Source: CAYOBW01 sp964402115 (GTDB lineage: Bacteria; Verrucomicrobiota; Kiritimatiellia; UBA8416; CAYOBW01). Taken from it: a stretch of 32,383 nt of DNA. The position numbers were made by a program, and so were the translations under genes. The first letter of the stretch is position 1, and each line of letters starts with the position of its first letter. Below are positions 24,139 through 32,383 of this stretch, piece after piece. The stretch lies in NCBI GenBank assembly GCA_964402115.1, contig CAYOBW010000050.1, forward strand, positions 1 through 32,383. Direction: 5' to 3'. The notes beneath the pieces are model-generated. The model was not told the origin of the DNA. It did not search any database and worked only from the letters and a program-made list of their open reading frames with translations.

Positions 24139-25248
24139 TCAGAAGATCCGGTTCACAGCCGCAAAGCCGCTGAACACCCGCGATTTGTCCACAATCGGAC
24201 TCGCCGTGACGTCGGACGGTAGGAACGTGACGCTGCCGTTCAGGATAACTCGCCAGGCGCCCGACAATTCAACGAAGAAGCCCAACCCAACCTCCAGGTC
24301 CAGGACAGCGCCCGGCGTGTACGCCGGGCGATCTCCTGCGCGCGCGCGAGCCTCCGGCACACCGTATTCGTAATCGGCCAGTTCCGCGGTAAGCCAGTTC
24401 AGAGCCAGCTCCGGTGAAACCGTCAGCAGACCGCGCTGAAAGGCCTTGTCCACGCCCACGCGACCGTTGCCGCCCCCCGTGCGGTCGAGGAGATCATGCT
24501 CGAAGCCGACCGAGACATCGAAGCCCGCGGGCAGCCCGGCTTGGAGAGCCAGCCCCCCCATCACCGTAGCGTCGCGGTCGCCCAACCCCTGCAGATACGC
24601 GCTGTCTCCCTCGCTGTACGCGCCCACACGATAGCCGGCTGTCGCGGCCAGGCCAACCTCGCCCCACTTGACAAGGCCGCAACGGGCCGCGGGTCCCAGG
24701 AGCTGCACCCGCTCGCCAACGTAACTGATCGCCGGGATGGGCTGCACGATCACGTGCCCCGAACCGCGATATGGGCTGGTCTGCGAGATGACCCCGACAC
24801 CCACCCCCAGCAGCCCCACCTTGCCAAAAACAGACCGCAGCTCGACATCGACCGCCTTCGTTTCGCCTTCGTCCAGCCGGAACGCCGCCCGGGCGAACGA
24901 GGGCGGGCCTTCCGGCCAGTAGCGGTTCGAGAACCCAAGAAGCTCCCGCGGTATGCCGATGAAGTTCTTGTCGAGGCGTCCGTTGCCATTGTCGTCCTGG
25001 TACACGACCAGCGCATATTCGCCCACGGGCAGGTCCGCGATGCGCCCAGGCAGGGCGCCTCCGGACGGCAGCGTGATCGTCTTCACCGGGTCACGCAGAT
25101 TGACGAACGTGTTCGCCGAGTCGAACAGCAGCGCAATCACGGTTCCATTCGTCGCCGGGTTGGCAACGCGCAGCTCCACTTCAGCGGCCGGGGCCCCCGT
25201 TGCCAGGACCGCAGGGATCAGTGCGCATAGGGCCCGGCGAACCAGCAT
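24139..25248 (-). CDS. DUF2141 domain fused to a MipA/OmpV-type outer-membrane barrel
   Basis: A 369-residue exported protein with a signal peptide at about 1-21. Residues 24-140 form a DUF2141-type domain. Its marks are IALLFDS, a VVYQDDNGNGRLD stretch at 81-93 that resembles a calcium-binding loop, and the FIGIPRELLGFSN block. The rest, about 142-369, is a beta-barrel of the MipA/OmpV family, with alternating hydrophobic strands, many glycines and a terminal phenylalanine as in outer-membrane proteins. MipA proteins are linked to scaffolding of murein enzymes; OmpV-type porins are outer-membrane channels. The fusion suggests a periplasmic domain attached to a barrel. I choose ATG 25248 because AAGGAG (25258-25263) is 9 bases away; ATG 25257 and 25269 are alternatives. 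The upstream beta-galactosidase gene ends 25 bases before it. Confidence 0.85.
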   Translation of the reverse strand: MLVRRALCALIPAVLATGAPAAEVELRVANPATNGTVIALLFDSANTFVNLRDPVKTITLPSGGALPGRIADLPVGEYALVVYQDDNGNGRLDKNFIGIPRELLGFSNRYWPEGPPSFARAAFRLDEGETKAVDVELRSVFGKVGLLGVGVGVISQTSPYRGSGHVIVQPIPAISYVGERVQLLGPAARCGLVKWGEVGLAATAGYRVGAYSEGDSAYLQGLGDRDATVMGGLALQAGLPAGFDVSVGFEHDLLDRTGGGNGRVGVDKAFQRGLLTVSPELALNWLTAELADYEYGVPEARARAGDRPAYTPGAVLDLEVGLGFFVELSGAWRVILNGSVTFLPSDVTASPIVDKSRVFSGFAAVNRIF

Positions 25249-25273
25249 GCGATGCATCTCCTTGAACATACCG

Positions 25274-28200
25274 CTACTTGCCCCCGCGGCGCACAGGGAC
25301 CACGTCCAGCTCGGCGACGGCGGTCCAGGGGTTTCCCGACATCTCGGAGAGCCCCACGAACCGGATGAACCGCGCGCGTCGGGGCGCCGCGAAGGCGATG
25401 GCGCTGGGCGCCTCGCCGTCAGCGCACACGCCTTCCGCCGCCGGCGTCCCCCACTCCTTGCCGTCGGCACTCGTATACACCGCATACTGCTTGACGCGGC
25501 CGTTGCTGGACCCGTTCGCCTGCGTCTGGCGCGGGGTGTACTGCAAGCCCGCAACCTCCGTCGGCGTAACCATGTCGATCACGAGCTCGTGCGGATGGCG
25601 GGGGACCGCACCGCCCGACCAGGCCGTGTGCCAGAACGTTGCGGGGTCGCCATCGAGCACGTGCTGCGGCTCGCCCTCCCCACGCTCGACGCTGTCAGCC
25701 TTCACGATCCGCCACTGGTGGCGCGGCAGGAGTGCGGGGAAGGCGCGGGCGGCGCGGGGACTGTCCACGCTGCCGGCCAGCGTGGCGCGCGCGCTGACCC
25801 CCTCCGCGTCTCCAAGGGCAAACGGCGCCGTGTAAACCTGCTCGGGCGCTCCCGGTTCGGCCGACAGGCTGTACGTCACCTTCGCCCCCGGCGTCGCACA
25901 CGCCAGGGCAACGAGACCGTCAGGGCCACGGGAGATGGAAACCGGCGCCACGATGGGAACGCGCATCCTCGCCAGCGCCCCGAGGTCGCCTGCCGACTTC
26001 CCGCAGGGATGCAGGGTGTACCCGAAGGCAAAGGACTTGGCCCGCACCACATCCCGCTCCATCGGGGTCGGGCCACAACTCGCGCCGCCCAGGCCCAGCA
26101 CAGCCGTTGACAACGACAAGTGCACGGCTTCCGGTTTCGGCAGCTTGTACTGATGCGACGCCAACACGAGGTCCAGCGGGGCGTAGGGCAGCGCCGCCGC
26201 CGCCAGCCGCGTGTCAGCCGCCACGAGCACGCCATCGCCGGCCGCGTCGGTCAGCGCGCACCAGCGCACGTCTTCGCGGTTGGCCATGTCCACCGGCTTC
26301 ACGTACGGCACAACCAGGTCCGCGACCTTGCGCGTGTAGCGCCCCACCGCCGACCCCGTCTTGCGGTCGGGGTAGTTCTCCTCGGGACCCCGCCCGAAGT
26401 ACGTAAAGGTGTCGAACGCCTTCTTGACCACGAGCTGGTGACCGAGCCGCGGCAGCACGATTGCCGGCCCCACGGTCGTCACACCGGTCCAGACGTGGAT
26501 CGTGCCGTCGCCGCGGATCGTCCAGGTGGTTGAGCAGTCAAAGTGGAAATCCGCGGCGCCCAGCTCGCGCGTCGTCGTCAGGCGGGGCTGGCCGCTGACC
26601 AGGTCGCTGGCCCGCGCGCCGTGGGTGCCCTGGGACGTCGTCTCGGCAACCACGCGCACCACGCCGGCCGGGAGCTTCTCCACGCGCAGCGCGCGGCAGC
26701 GCTGCCGGAGCGTGTGCAGCCCGTTCTCATACCAGGGCCCGCAGGCCCACTTGTCGTTGTCCGTGTGCGCCCTGAAGGCCTGAAGCTGCGGCCCCGCGTG
26801 CTCCCAGACGGTCTTGCCGTTCACCGTGAAGGTCGCCAGCGTCCCCGTTTCGCGGCTGAAGACCGCCTCCCACCCGCGACCGGACACGGTCACCCGCTCA
26901 GCCTCCTCCGTCACCCAGGGCGCCGCCAGGCTGGCCACTGCCGCTGGCGCGGGCGCCTCGACCGGAAACGGCACCGGCAGCTGCTCCCAAGCCACCACAT
27001 AACCCTTCCGCTCCCACGCCGTGTCCGCCTTGAGGGCGAACGTCAGGGTCAGGTGGTACTCGGCGCCCGCCTTCACCGCGGGCTTGCGGAACGGCACCGT
27101 CACGGCCGCCTTCTGCCGCGGCCCGACCGCAACCGGCGGCAGCGTACCGCGCTCGATCTCAACGCCGTCCTCGGCCAGCGACCAGGCGCCCGCGAACTTG
27201 TCGAGGGACACGAAGAAGTGCTTGTTGAACACCTCCACGCGGCCGTTCGCAACGTCCACGGGCGTGACCGCGACGTCCTGGTAGACCTTCTTGACCTCCC
27301 AGAAGCACGGCTTCGGGTCGCGATTGGCAAAGACCACGCCCTTCACGATGAACAGCCCGTCATTCGGCTGGTCGCCGAAGTTCCCGCCATAGGCCAGGTG
27401 ACGCGTCCCGTCCGGCAGCGTGCGCCACAAAGCCTGGTCCACCCACTCCCAGATCGAGGCGCCCATGATGGAGTCGCCGACGTCAATCGCCTCCCAGTAA
27501 TCCGCCAGGTTGCCCATGGCGTTGTTCATGATGTGCGCGTACTCGGAGATGTAGAACGGCTTCTTCCGATTCTGCTCCCGCGCCAGGCCCTGCACCCAGT
27601 CCACGCCGGGGTACTGATTGCTGTCCAGGTCCACGATGGCGTTGTTCCGCTCGTAATGCGTGGGGCGGGAGGTGTCGAGCTGCTTGATCGCCGCATTCGC
27701 CGCCACGAAGTTCTCGCCGGGGCCGGCCTCGTTGCCCAGCGACCACACCACCACGCTGGGGTGGTTCTTGTCCCTTTCCACCATCGCCACGCAGCGCGCC
27801 ACGTGCGCGGCCTTCCACTCGGGCGGATGGCTGAGCGACTCCTTGCCGTAGTAGTAGCCGTGCGACTCGATGTTGGCCTCATCCAGCACGTAGATGCCAT
27901 AGCGGTCACAGAGCCGGTACCAGTACGGATCGCAGGGGTAGTGGCTCGTCCGCACGTGGTTCACGTTCGCCTGCTTGAACCGCACGATGTCCAGCCGCAT
28001 GTTCTCGCGCGTCACCGCGTGCCCGCGCTCCGGCATGTTTTCGTGCCGGTTGACGCCGTGGAGCTTCACGGCCTGCCCGTTGATGCGGTAGACGCCGTCC
28101 ACGATCTCCACCTTGCGGAAGCCGGTTTCGAAAGAAACGAACTCGACCGCCGTGCCGGCGCCGTCCCGCAGCTCCAGCACCAGCGTATAGAGGTTCGGCG

Positions 28201-29197
28201 TTTCGGCCGTCCACTTCTCGGGCGCCGTCACCGCCAGGCGGCCCGTGAAGACCAGGTCCGCGCCGACGGCAGGCTCTTCCGCCGCCCCGGTCAACGGCGT
28301 CTCGGCCACCGGCTGACCGGCCGACGTGAACAGGCGCGCCACGACGGCCGGCCTGCCGCCGCCGGCCGGAGCGTCACCGAGCCGCCGCACGTTCGCGCGA
28401 ATGGCCAGCGACCCGTTCCGCCAGGCCGCATCGAGGTCCGGAACGGCCGAGCCATCGCGAATGTGCAGGCCCGGCGTCGCGTACAGGAAGACGCTACGGA
28501 AGATGCCGCTCAGCCGCCACATGTCCTGGCACTCCAGGTAGCTGGCGTCGGAGAAGCGATACACCTCGACGGCCAGCACGTTGCGGCCGGGCACAAGGTA
28601 AGGCGTGATGCGGAAGCAGGCGGGCGTGCGGCTGTCCTTGCTGAAGCCCACGTAACGACCGTTGATCCAGAGGTAAAAGAAGGAGTCCACGCCGTCGAAG
28701 TTCAGGAACACCTCACGCCCAGCCCAGGCGCCGGGCACCTCGAAGTCGCGCCGGTACGAGCCGACGGGGTTGCGGTTGACGAACGTGGTGAAAGGCGCCG
28801 GCGGCTCGCCCATCACGCGCGGCCAGTCGCGCTTGAAGAGGTAGCTCTGGTTGGCGTAGACGGGTACGTCGTAGCCTTCGCACTGCCAGTTGGAGGGCAC
28901 GGGGATGTTCTTCCACGCGCCGACATCGAAAGCCGGCTTCCAGAAGTCGCGCGGCCGCTCGTCGGGGTGCTTGACCCAGTGAAACTGCCAGGCGCCGTCC
29001 AGCGAGAGGAAAAACGGCGAAGCCTCGCGCTCGAGCTTCAGCGCGCCAGCCAGGTCGGGAAACGTCATGAACGTGGCGCGCGGGGGCTCCTTGTTCAGCG
29101 CCAGCCGGCCCTCGCTCTGCCACTCCGTGCCGTCCTGCGCCCACGCCGTACTCAGCAGCAACCCCGCCGATAGACACCCTGCAGCCACGCGTCGCAT
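25274..29197 (-). CDS. Secreted GH2 beta-galactosidase-like enzyme with extra C-terminal modules
   Basis: A 1307-residue LacZ-type glycoside hydrolase of family 2 with a signal peptide (about 1-20), so it probably acts in the periplasm or outside. The order is a sugar-binding jelly-roll domain, an immunoglobulin-like domain, a TIM barrel and the beta-sandwich domains typical of long LacZ. The GH2 signature NVNHVRTSHYP is at about 411-421. The acid/base is E490 (WSLGNEAG) and the nucleophile E552 (YISEYAH), both intact. The small-domain end, GLGGASCGP, is near 1035. Two additions follow: a chitobiase-C-terminal-like segment (about 1080-1150) and an F5/8 type C (discoidin) module (about 1155-1304), which suggest polymer binding. 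E. coli LacZ is about 1024 residues. ATG 29197 is preferred because it starts the signal peptide; its ribosome-binding site (GGTGA) is weak. The exact glycan is unknown. Confidence 0.93.
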   Translation of the reverse strand: MRRVAAGCLSAGLLLSTAWAQDGTEWQSEGRLALNKEPPRATFMTFPDLAGALKLEREASPFFLSLDGAWQFHWVKHPDERPRDFWKPAFDVGAWKNIPVPSNWQCEGYDVPVYANQSYLFKRDWPRVMGEPPAPFTTFVNRNPVGSYRRDFEVPGAWAGREVFLNFDGVDSFFYLWINGRYVGFSKDSRTPACFRITPYLVPGRNVLAVEVYRFSDASYLECQDMWRLSGIFRSVFLYATPGLHIRDGSAVPDLDAAWRNGSLAIRANVRRLGDAPAGGGRPAVVARLFTSAGQPVAETPLTGAAEEPAVGADLVFTGRLAVTAPEKWTAETPNLYTLVLELRDGAGTAVEFVSFETGFRKVEIVDGVYRINGQAVKLHGVNRHENMPERGHAVTRENMRLDIVRFKQANVNHVRTSHYPCDPYWYRLCDRYGIYVLDEANIESHGYYYGKESLSHPPEWKAAHVARCVAMVERDKNHPSVVVWSLGNEAGPGENFVAANAAIKQLDTSRPTHYERNNAIVDLDSNQYPGVDWVQGLAREQNRKKPFYISEYAHIMNNAMGNLADYWEAIDVGDSIMGASIWEWVDQALWRTLPDGTRHLAYGGNFGDQPNDGLFIVKGVVFANRDPKPCFWEVKKVYQDVAVTPVDVANGRVEVFNKHFFVSLDKFAGAWSLAEDGVEIERGTLPPVAVGPRQKAAVTVPFRKPAVKAGAEYHLTLTFALKADTAWERKGYVVAWEQLPVPFPVEAPAPAAVASLAAPWVTEEAERVTVSGRGWEAVFSRETGTLATFTVNGKTVWEHAGPQLQAFRAHTDNDKWACGPWYENGLHTLRQRCRALRVEKLPAGVVRVVAETTSQGTHGARASDLVSGQPRLTTTRELGAADFHFDCSTTWTIRGDGTIHVWTGVTTVGPAIVLPRLGHQLVVKKAFDTFTYFGRGPEENYPDRKTGSAVGRYTRKVADLVVPYVKPVDMANREDVRWCALTDAAGDGVLVAADTRLAAAALPYAPLDLVLASHQYKLPKPEAVHLSLSTAVLGLGGASCGPTPMERDVVRAKSFAFGYTLHPCGKSAGDLGALARMRVPIVAPVSISRGPDGLVALACATPGAKVTYSLSAEPGAPEQVYTAPFALGDAEGVSARATLAGSVDSPRAARAFPALLPRHQWRIVKADSVERGEGEPQHVLDGDPATFWHTAWSGGAVPRHPHELVIDMVTPTEVAGLQYTPRQTQANGSSNGRVKQYAVYTSADGKEWGTPAAEGVCADGEAPSAIAFAAPRRARFIRFVGLSEMSGNPWTAVAELDVVPVRRGGK

Positions 29198-29222
29198 ATC
29201 GTCACCATCCCCATTCACCTGC

Positions 29223-30692
29223 TCACTCGGAGCTGGGCGCGTGGGCTTCGGACGGGGCTTCGGTGCGACGCGCAAGCGGCACGGAAAGCGTCCCGTTGAA
29301 GAACTCGATGATGTGGCCCTTCTCGATCAGCCAGCTCAGGGGCGACAGGAGTTCGCTGACGCCCGGTCCCGCGGGGTCCTGGCCCGGCCGCAGCCCCTCG
29401 ACCAGGGCCAGCCTGGTGCAGCCGGGGTGATCCTGCAGGAACAACAGCACCTCGCGAATGGCGCTGACAGCCCGGGCGGGATCGAGCGGCGACGGGGCCA
29501 CGGCGCAAATGAAGATCTCGTTGCCGCCCGCCCGAAAGGTGTGCAGGTGCATATGGCGGAACGCTGCCCGCAGCGCGAAGAGCAGCGAGCGTGGATGGCG
29601 GCCCTCACGGTTCCAGATCTCCCGGATGGAAAACCGCAACCGGTCGTCCTCCATCTCCTTCGCGATCACCGCCGGCAGCACGCCGCGGAAGGACTCGGTA
29701 ACCAACGCAGGCGCAAGCTCGCGCACGAAGAGCGACTCGGCGTCCGCGCGGGACAGGTCCGCACCTGACGCCGCGCCCTCGGGCTGCTTGAGCCGGTAAA
29801 CCGTCTGACGGCAGCAACTGGCCTTCCACTGCTCGATCAGGGCCGGGTCGCGCACGGACTCGATGCGCTGCCGGTACTGCTCCTCGCCCATGGCGGGATA
29901 CAGCGCCTGCCGCACCTCGCGCACGCGGGCGGCATAGCTGTGGTGGTTCGGCGGCGCCAGCAGGGTGCCGCTCAATCCGCAGCGGGCCATCACCACGAAA
30001 TCGCCGGTCGGCGGCGCGGACTCCACTTCGGCTTTCTCGAAGCGCTCATCGAAATGGCGCGCCAGCACATGCCCCAGCAGGATCCCGCGATCCAACGCCA
30101 GCATCTTGCAGGCCTGGCACTGGTACAAGTGAATGCGCTCGGCGGCGCGATTCGCCTCGATCTTGACGTCGCAGAACTCGAGATTCGAGAGGAAGACGCC
30201 AGCCACCTCGGAAAGCGGAAACGCGCGCCGCGAGGTGTGGATCTTGTGGACGATAACCGACAGCCCCTTCGGCTTCGGCACGATCGAGATGGAAACCGGC
30301 GGGAACTCGAAGCGCTCCTCGCGATCCATGGGCGCCGGTGCGCGCGGTGCAGCCGGCCCCGTCGAAGCCGGCCGCGGGCCGCGGTCATCACGGTCGCGTT
30401 CGCGCCCCCGCTCGCCGCCGCCGGGCCGTCCGGGGCGCCGATCCCGATCGCCGGGCCGCCCCGGGCGCCGCTCGCGCTCACGGCCACGGTCACGATCATG
30501 GCCGTAGCTATCGCGCCCGCCCCCCCCGCGCCTGGACATGCCTGTATCGCGCGCGTCGTCGCCGTGCCGATCGAACTGGCTGGCAGTCGGGGGCTTGCGC
30601 GCCCACGCCGGCACAAAGTTCAAATCCAGCACCAGCTCCTCGTTGACCGGAACCGGTGTCGACCCGTCCGTCTGGCCGTTTTGCGTCTCCAT
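29223..30692 (-). CDS. Unrecognised protein: Arg/Gly/Asp-rich segment, C2H2-like zinc motif, winged-helix-like C-terminus
   Basis: I do not recognise a named family. The protein is about 489 residues, with no signal peptide or transmembrane segment, so it is cytoplasmic. Residues 1-40 contain the motif FVPAWARKPP. Residues about 53-105 are a disordered run of Arg, Gly, Asp and Glu that includes two RRPGRPG repeats, like RNA- or DNA-binding tails. Residues 192-213 fit the classical C2H2 spacing exactly: C192-x2-C195-x12-H208-x4-H213. Residues 405-475 could form a winged helix (two helices, then a hairpin ending FNGTLSVP). I infer nucleic-acid binding, perhaps a regulator or ribosome-associated protein. 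It lies between two secreted sugar-related genes, 25 bases before the beta-galactosidase gene. ATG 30692 has GGGGA at a fair distance; ATG 30707 would add five residues. Confidence 0.75.
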   Translation of the reverse strand: METQNGQTDGSTPVPVNEELVLDLNFVPAWARKPPTASQFDRHGDDARDTGMSRRGGGGRDSYGHDRDRGRERERRPGRPGDRDRRPGRPGGGERGRERDRDDRGPRPASTGPAAPRAPAPMDREERFEFPPVSISIVPKPKGLSVIVHKIHTSRRAFPLSEVAGVFLSNLEFCDVKIEANRAAERIHLYQCQACKMLALDRGILLGHVLARHFDERFEKAEVESAPPTGDFVVMARCGLSGTLLAPPNHHSYAARVREVRQALYPAMGEEQYRQRIESVRDPALIEQWKASCCRQTVYRLKQPEGAASGADLSRADAESLFVRELAPALVTESFRGVLPAVIAKEMEDDRLRFSIREIWNREGRHPRSLLFALRAAFRHMHLHTFRAGGNEIFICAVAPSPLDPARAVSAIREVLLFLQDHPGCTRLALVEGLRPGQDPAGPGVSELLSPLSWLIEKGHIIEFFNGTLSVPLARRTEAPSEAHAPSSE

Positions 30693-30789
30693 CGCTGCCG
30701 TCCCCATCTTCCTCTGCTGCCTTGCAGGGAGTGGGTACCTTACACACTCCGGGCAAGCGCTCCAAGCCAATTCTCGCGGCCCCGATCCG

Positions 30790-32211
30790 CTAACGAACGG
30801 CCCGTGCCCCTCGAGCACCACGCTGGGCGGGGGCGAGGGCGGGATCGTCGAGGTCGAGACGGTAGAGGACCTGGTTGTAGTCATAGCGCGGCGTCGGAGC
30901 CGGCTTGTCGGCAAACTGCACGGTGTACGTACCCTCGAAAAGCAAGAGGGGCGTGTTGGTCGGGGTCAAGTCGGCATGGAGTCGCGGGTTGTAGAAGGTG
31001 TAGTTGTCGTGGCTCAGCACTTTCACAGCCGGCCCCCAAGGCCCCGTCGGCTCGTCGGCTTCGGCGTACCACAGCTCGCCGAACACGGAGGGCTTCCCGA
31101 AATGCTGCATGAAGACCGTCACCCACCGCCCGCGCCACGCATGCCACGCCAGCGAACCCGAATGCGGTTTGACCGGCCCGCCGTCGCCCGCGGCCGGCAC
31201 GCTCTCCTGCGCCCGCAGCGGTTCCCATGTGGCCGGATCCTGCCACGCCTCGAACGTGGCCGGGCAACGGAGGGTCGGTAGCGGGTTGCCGAATAGGACC
31301 CATGCCCGTCCCTCCGCATCCCGCCAGAAGGCGGGATGTCCTTCCGGCAGCGGCGGCTGCGGCGCCTCGCCGGCTTTGCGCCACACCACCCGCACGGGTT
31401 CGAAGCGCCCTGCGGCGTCATTCCAGGCACACAGGCCGCGCTCGACCGCCTCCAGGTAGCCTTTGATCTTCGCATAGCAGGCCACGAGTCGCGGCGTGCC
31501 GCTGCGATCGGGCAACGTCACGTAGCCCGAAAGCCACGTGGGCCCATCTCCCGGCATTTTGGCCACGCCGCACGGGCGGCGCTGCGCGTCCCGGAAGTAA
31601 TCGAACACCACGCGCACCGGCGGCTCGAAAACGGCCAGCGGCTGCAGCGGCGTCGTCGCGCTGGTGCTGTCGAACACGCCCAGCGGATAGTGCGCCAGCG
31701 TCGTGTCGCCCCACAGCCAGATGAGACGCCCGCGATATGGAGCGACCTGCACGGAGTCGCAGCCCAGCACCCCGGACTCGACCCAGGCTTCCTCGCGGCC
31801 GGTCTTCTGGCTCTCCGCGAACAGGCCGCCGCCCGTGAGCCGTCCCAGGCGCCGTGCAAGGCATGTGCGTGTGACCTCGACCTTCAGCGTCTTCCCGGGC
31901 TCCGGGGTCAGCCGCACCCCCCGGTAGCCAAATCCATCTTTCGCCACCTCGTACCCGTGCCCGCTGACGTCAAACCACGTCTCGCGCCCCATCAGCTCCG
32001 GCAGATCGCAGGCGATCACCCCGGCGTTGTCGCTGACGAAGCGCACCTGGTGCATCGTGCGCAATTCAACGAGCGGCACGGGCCAGCCACTGCCCCGCTC
32101 CACGACCTCGATCCTGCATGGCGCCGGCGCCGCGCCGGACCACGTCACACTCCAAGCCAGCAGCAACGCCACGCCACCCGCCCAACCCATCCGTCCAAGC
32201 CGCATCTTCAT
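30790..32211 (-). CDS. Secreted beta-propeller protein, DUF4185/glycosidase-like
   Basis: About 473 residues with a signal peptide (1-28). Residues about 31-115 look like a small carboxypeptidase-regulatory-like beta-sandwich (PCRIEVVERGSGWPVPLVELRT). The rest resembles a five-bladed propeller of the DUF4185 / GH43-like sort. Its cues are GCDSVQVAPYRGRLIWLWGDT, a blade with KPHSGSLAWHAWRGRW, and SHDNYTFYNPRLHAD near the end, all common in enzymes or binders acting on sugars. I cannot identify catalytic acids with certainty, so enzymatic activity is unproven. ATG 32211 is preferred because it begins the signal peptide and lies downstream of a candidate promoter; 32205 and 32265 are alternatives. 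It is first in a five-gene minus-strand run and leaves a 97-base gap to the zinc-motif gene. Confidence 0.72.
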   Translation of the reverse strand: MKMRLGRMGWAGGVALLLAWSVTWSGAAPAPCRIEVVERGSGWPVPLVELRTMHQVRFVSDNAGVIACDLPELMGRETWFDVSGHGYEVAKDGFGYRGVRLTPEPGKTLKVEVTRTCLARRLGRLTGGGLFAESQKTGREEAWVESGVLGCDSVQVAPYRGRLIWLWGDTTLAHYPLGVFDSTSATTPLQPLAVFEPPVRVVFDYFRDAQRRPCGVAKMPGDGPTWLSGYVTLPDRSGTPRLVACYAKIKGYLEAVERGLCAWNDAAGRFEPVRVVWRKAGEAPQPPLPEGHPAFWRDAEGRAWVLFGNPLPTLRCPATFEAWQDPATWEPLRAQESVPAAGDGGPVKPHSGSLAWHAWRGRWVTVFMQHFGKPSVFGELWYAEADEPTGPWGPAVKVLSHDNYTFYNPRLHADLTPTNTPLLLFEGTYTVQFADKPAPTPRYDYNQVLYRLDLDDPALAPAQRGARGARAVR

Positions 32212-32264
32212 GTGTTGTCGCAACCCGCTCCCCTGCCCTGCGGCGATCCGCCGCGTGGCTTTCA

Positions 32265-32292
32265 TTTATGCACCGATGCTTGTCGGCGGCAA
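32265..32292 (-). promoter_or_regulatory. Candidate promoter for the minus-strand gene run
   Basis: On the minus strand, TTGCCG (32287-32292) and CATAAA (32265-32270) are separated by 16 bases, each matching the consensus at four of six positions. Transcription would start near 32258. That would rule out the ATG at 32265 and favour the start at 32211. The remaining bases to the window end show nothing recognisable. Confidence 0.3.
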
Positions 32293-32383
32293 GGCAAAAG
32301 GAGGGGGCGACCGGAGCGTGGGCGCATTTGCGTTCTATTGACTTGCGCTCGCCCCACCGGTCGGCGCAACGTCAGTCTCGAGG

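Noticed and set aside
26543..29173. An 876-codon open frame on the plus strand opposite the beta-galactosidase gene
   Set aside because: It is a shadow of GC-rich codon use in a gene with intact GH2 motifs; its translation is rich in Arg, His and Pro and shows no domain or signal.
30361..30535. The repetitive GC-rich stretch considered as a CRISPR-like or satellite repeat
   Set aside because: It lies in frame in the gene and encodes the Arg/Gly/Asp-rich segment; units are short, uneven and have no spacers.

Overview
The window is a GC-rich (roughly two-thirds GC by eye), densely coded piece of bacterial chromosome. It holds 16 genes I can support and no gene-free stretch longer than about 300 bases. 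I see no tRNA, rRNA, CRISPR array, phage gene or transposase. The gene mix points to the PVC superphylum: Tat-exported Gfo/Idh/MocA oxidoreductases, HEAT-repeat proteins with a carbohydrate-binding-like tail, a passenger with autotransporter-associated beta-strand repeats, a large ASH (choice-of-anchor-D-like) repeat protein, and a secreted LacZ-type glycosidase with added binding modules. Kiritimatiellota, Verrucomicrobiota, Lentisphaerota or Planctomycetota all fit; the phylum is an inference from gene content.

Layout. (1) 148-6161, plus strand: a Tat-signal Gfo/Idh/MocA oxidoreductase, then a 1.5k-residue secreted protein with eight ASH-like beta-sandwich repeats interrupted by pre-peptidase-C-like domains. 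(2) 6408-14414, plus strand: a tightly spaced seven-gene signalling operon. Its order is an Rcp1-like receiver, a tandem-receiver protein, a PAS-PAS histidine kinase, a second Rcp1-like receiver overlapping the kinase gene, a receiver-PAS-kinase-receiver hybrid, a receiver-PP2C (RsbU/SpoIIE type) phosphatase, and a kinase with a degenerate C-terminal receiver. None of the seven has a recognisable DNA-binding domain, so the visible output is the phosphatase. (3) 14434-18758, minus strand: a UDP-glucuronate decarboxylase and, upstream of it, a large autotransporter-repeat passenger with no beta-barrel. (4) 18759-19033: a divergent regulatory region with a REP-like imperfect palindrome, an 11-bp direct repeat and a candidate promoter. 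(5) 19034-22956, plus strand: a second Tat-signal oxidoreductase and a HEAT-repeat protein. (6) 22966-32211, minus strand: five genes separated by 24-97 bases. In transcription order they are a DUF4185-like secreted protein, a protein with an Arg/Gly/Asp-rich segment and a C2H2-like zinc motif, a GH2 beta-galactosidase-like enzyme, a DUF2141-MipA/OmpV fusion, and a DUF4190-SecD periplasmic-domain fusion.

How it may work together. Regions 1, 3, 5 and 6 are dominated by exported sugar-active or surface proteins, which suggests polysaccharide use and envelope building. Region 2 is a self-contained phosphorelay that probably ends in partner-switching control of a sigma factor, although the anti-sigma and antagonist genes are not in the window.

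Least conventional items: the SecD periplasmic domain fused to a DUF4190 membrane anchor without the SecD transport domain, the zinc-motif protein of unknown family, and the island's two receivers that lack the phospho-acceptor aspartate. All domain calls come from reading motifs in the translations; no database search was run.
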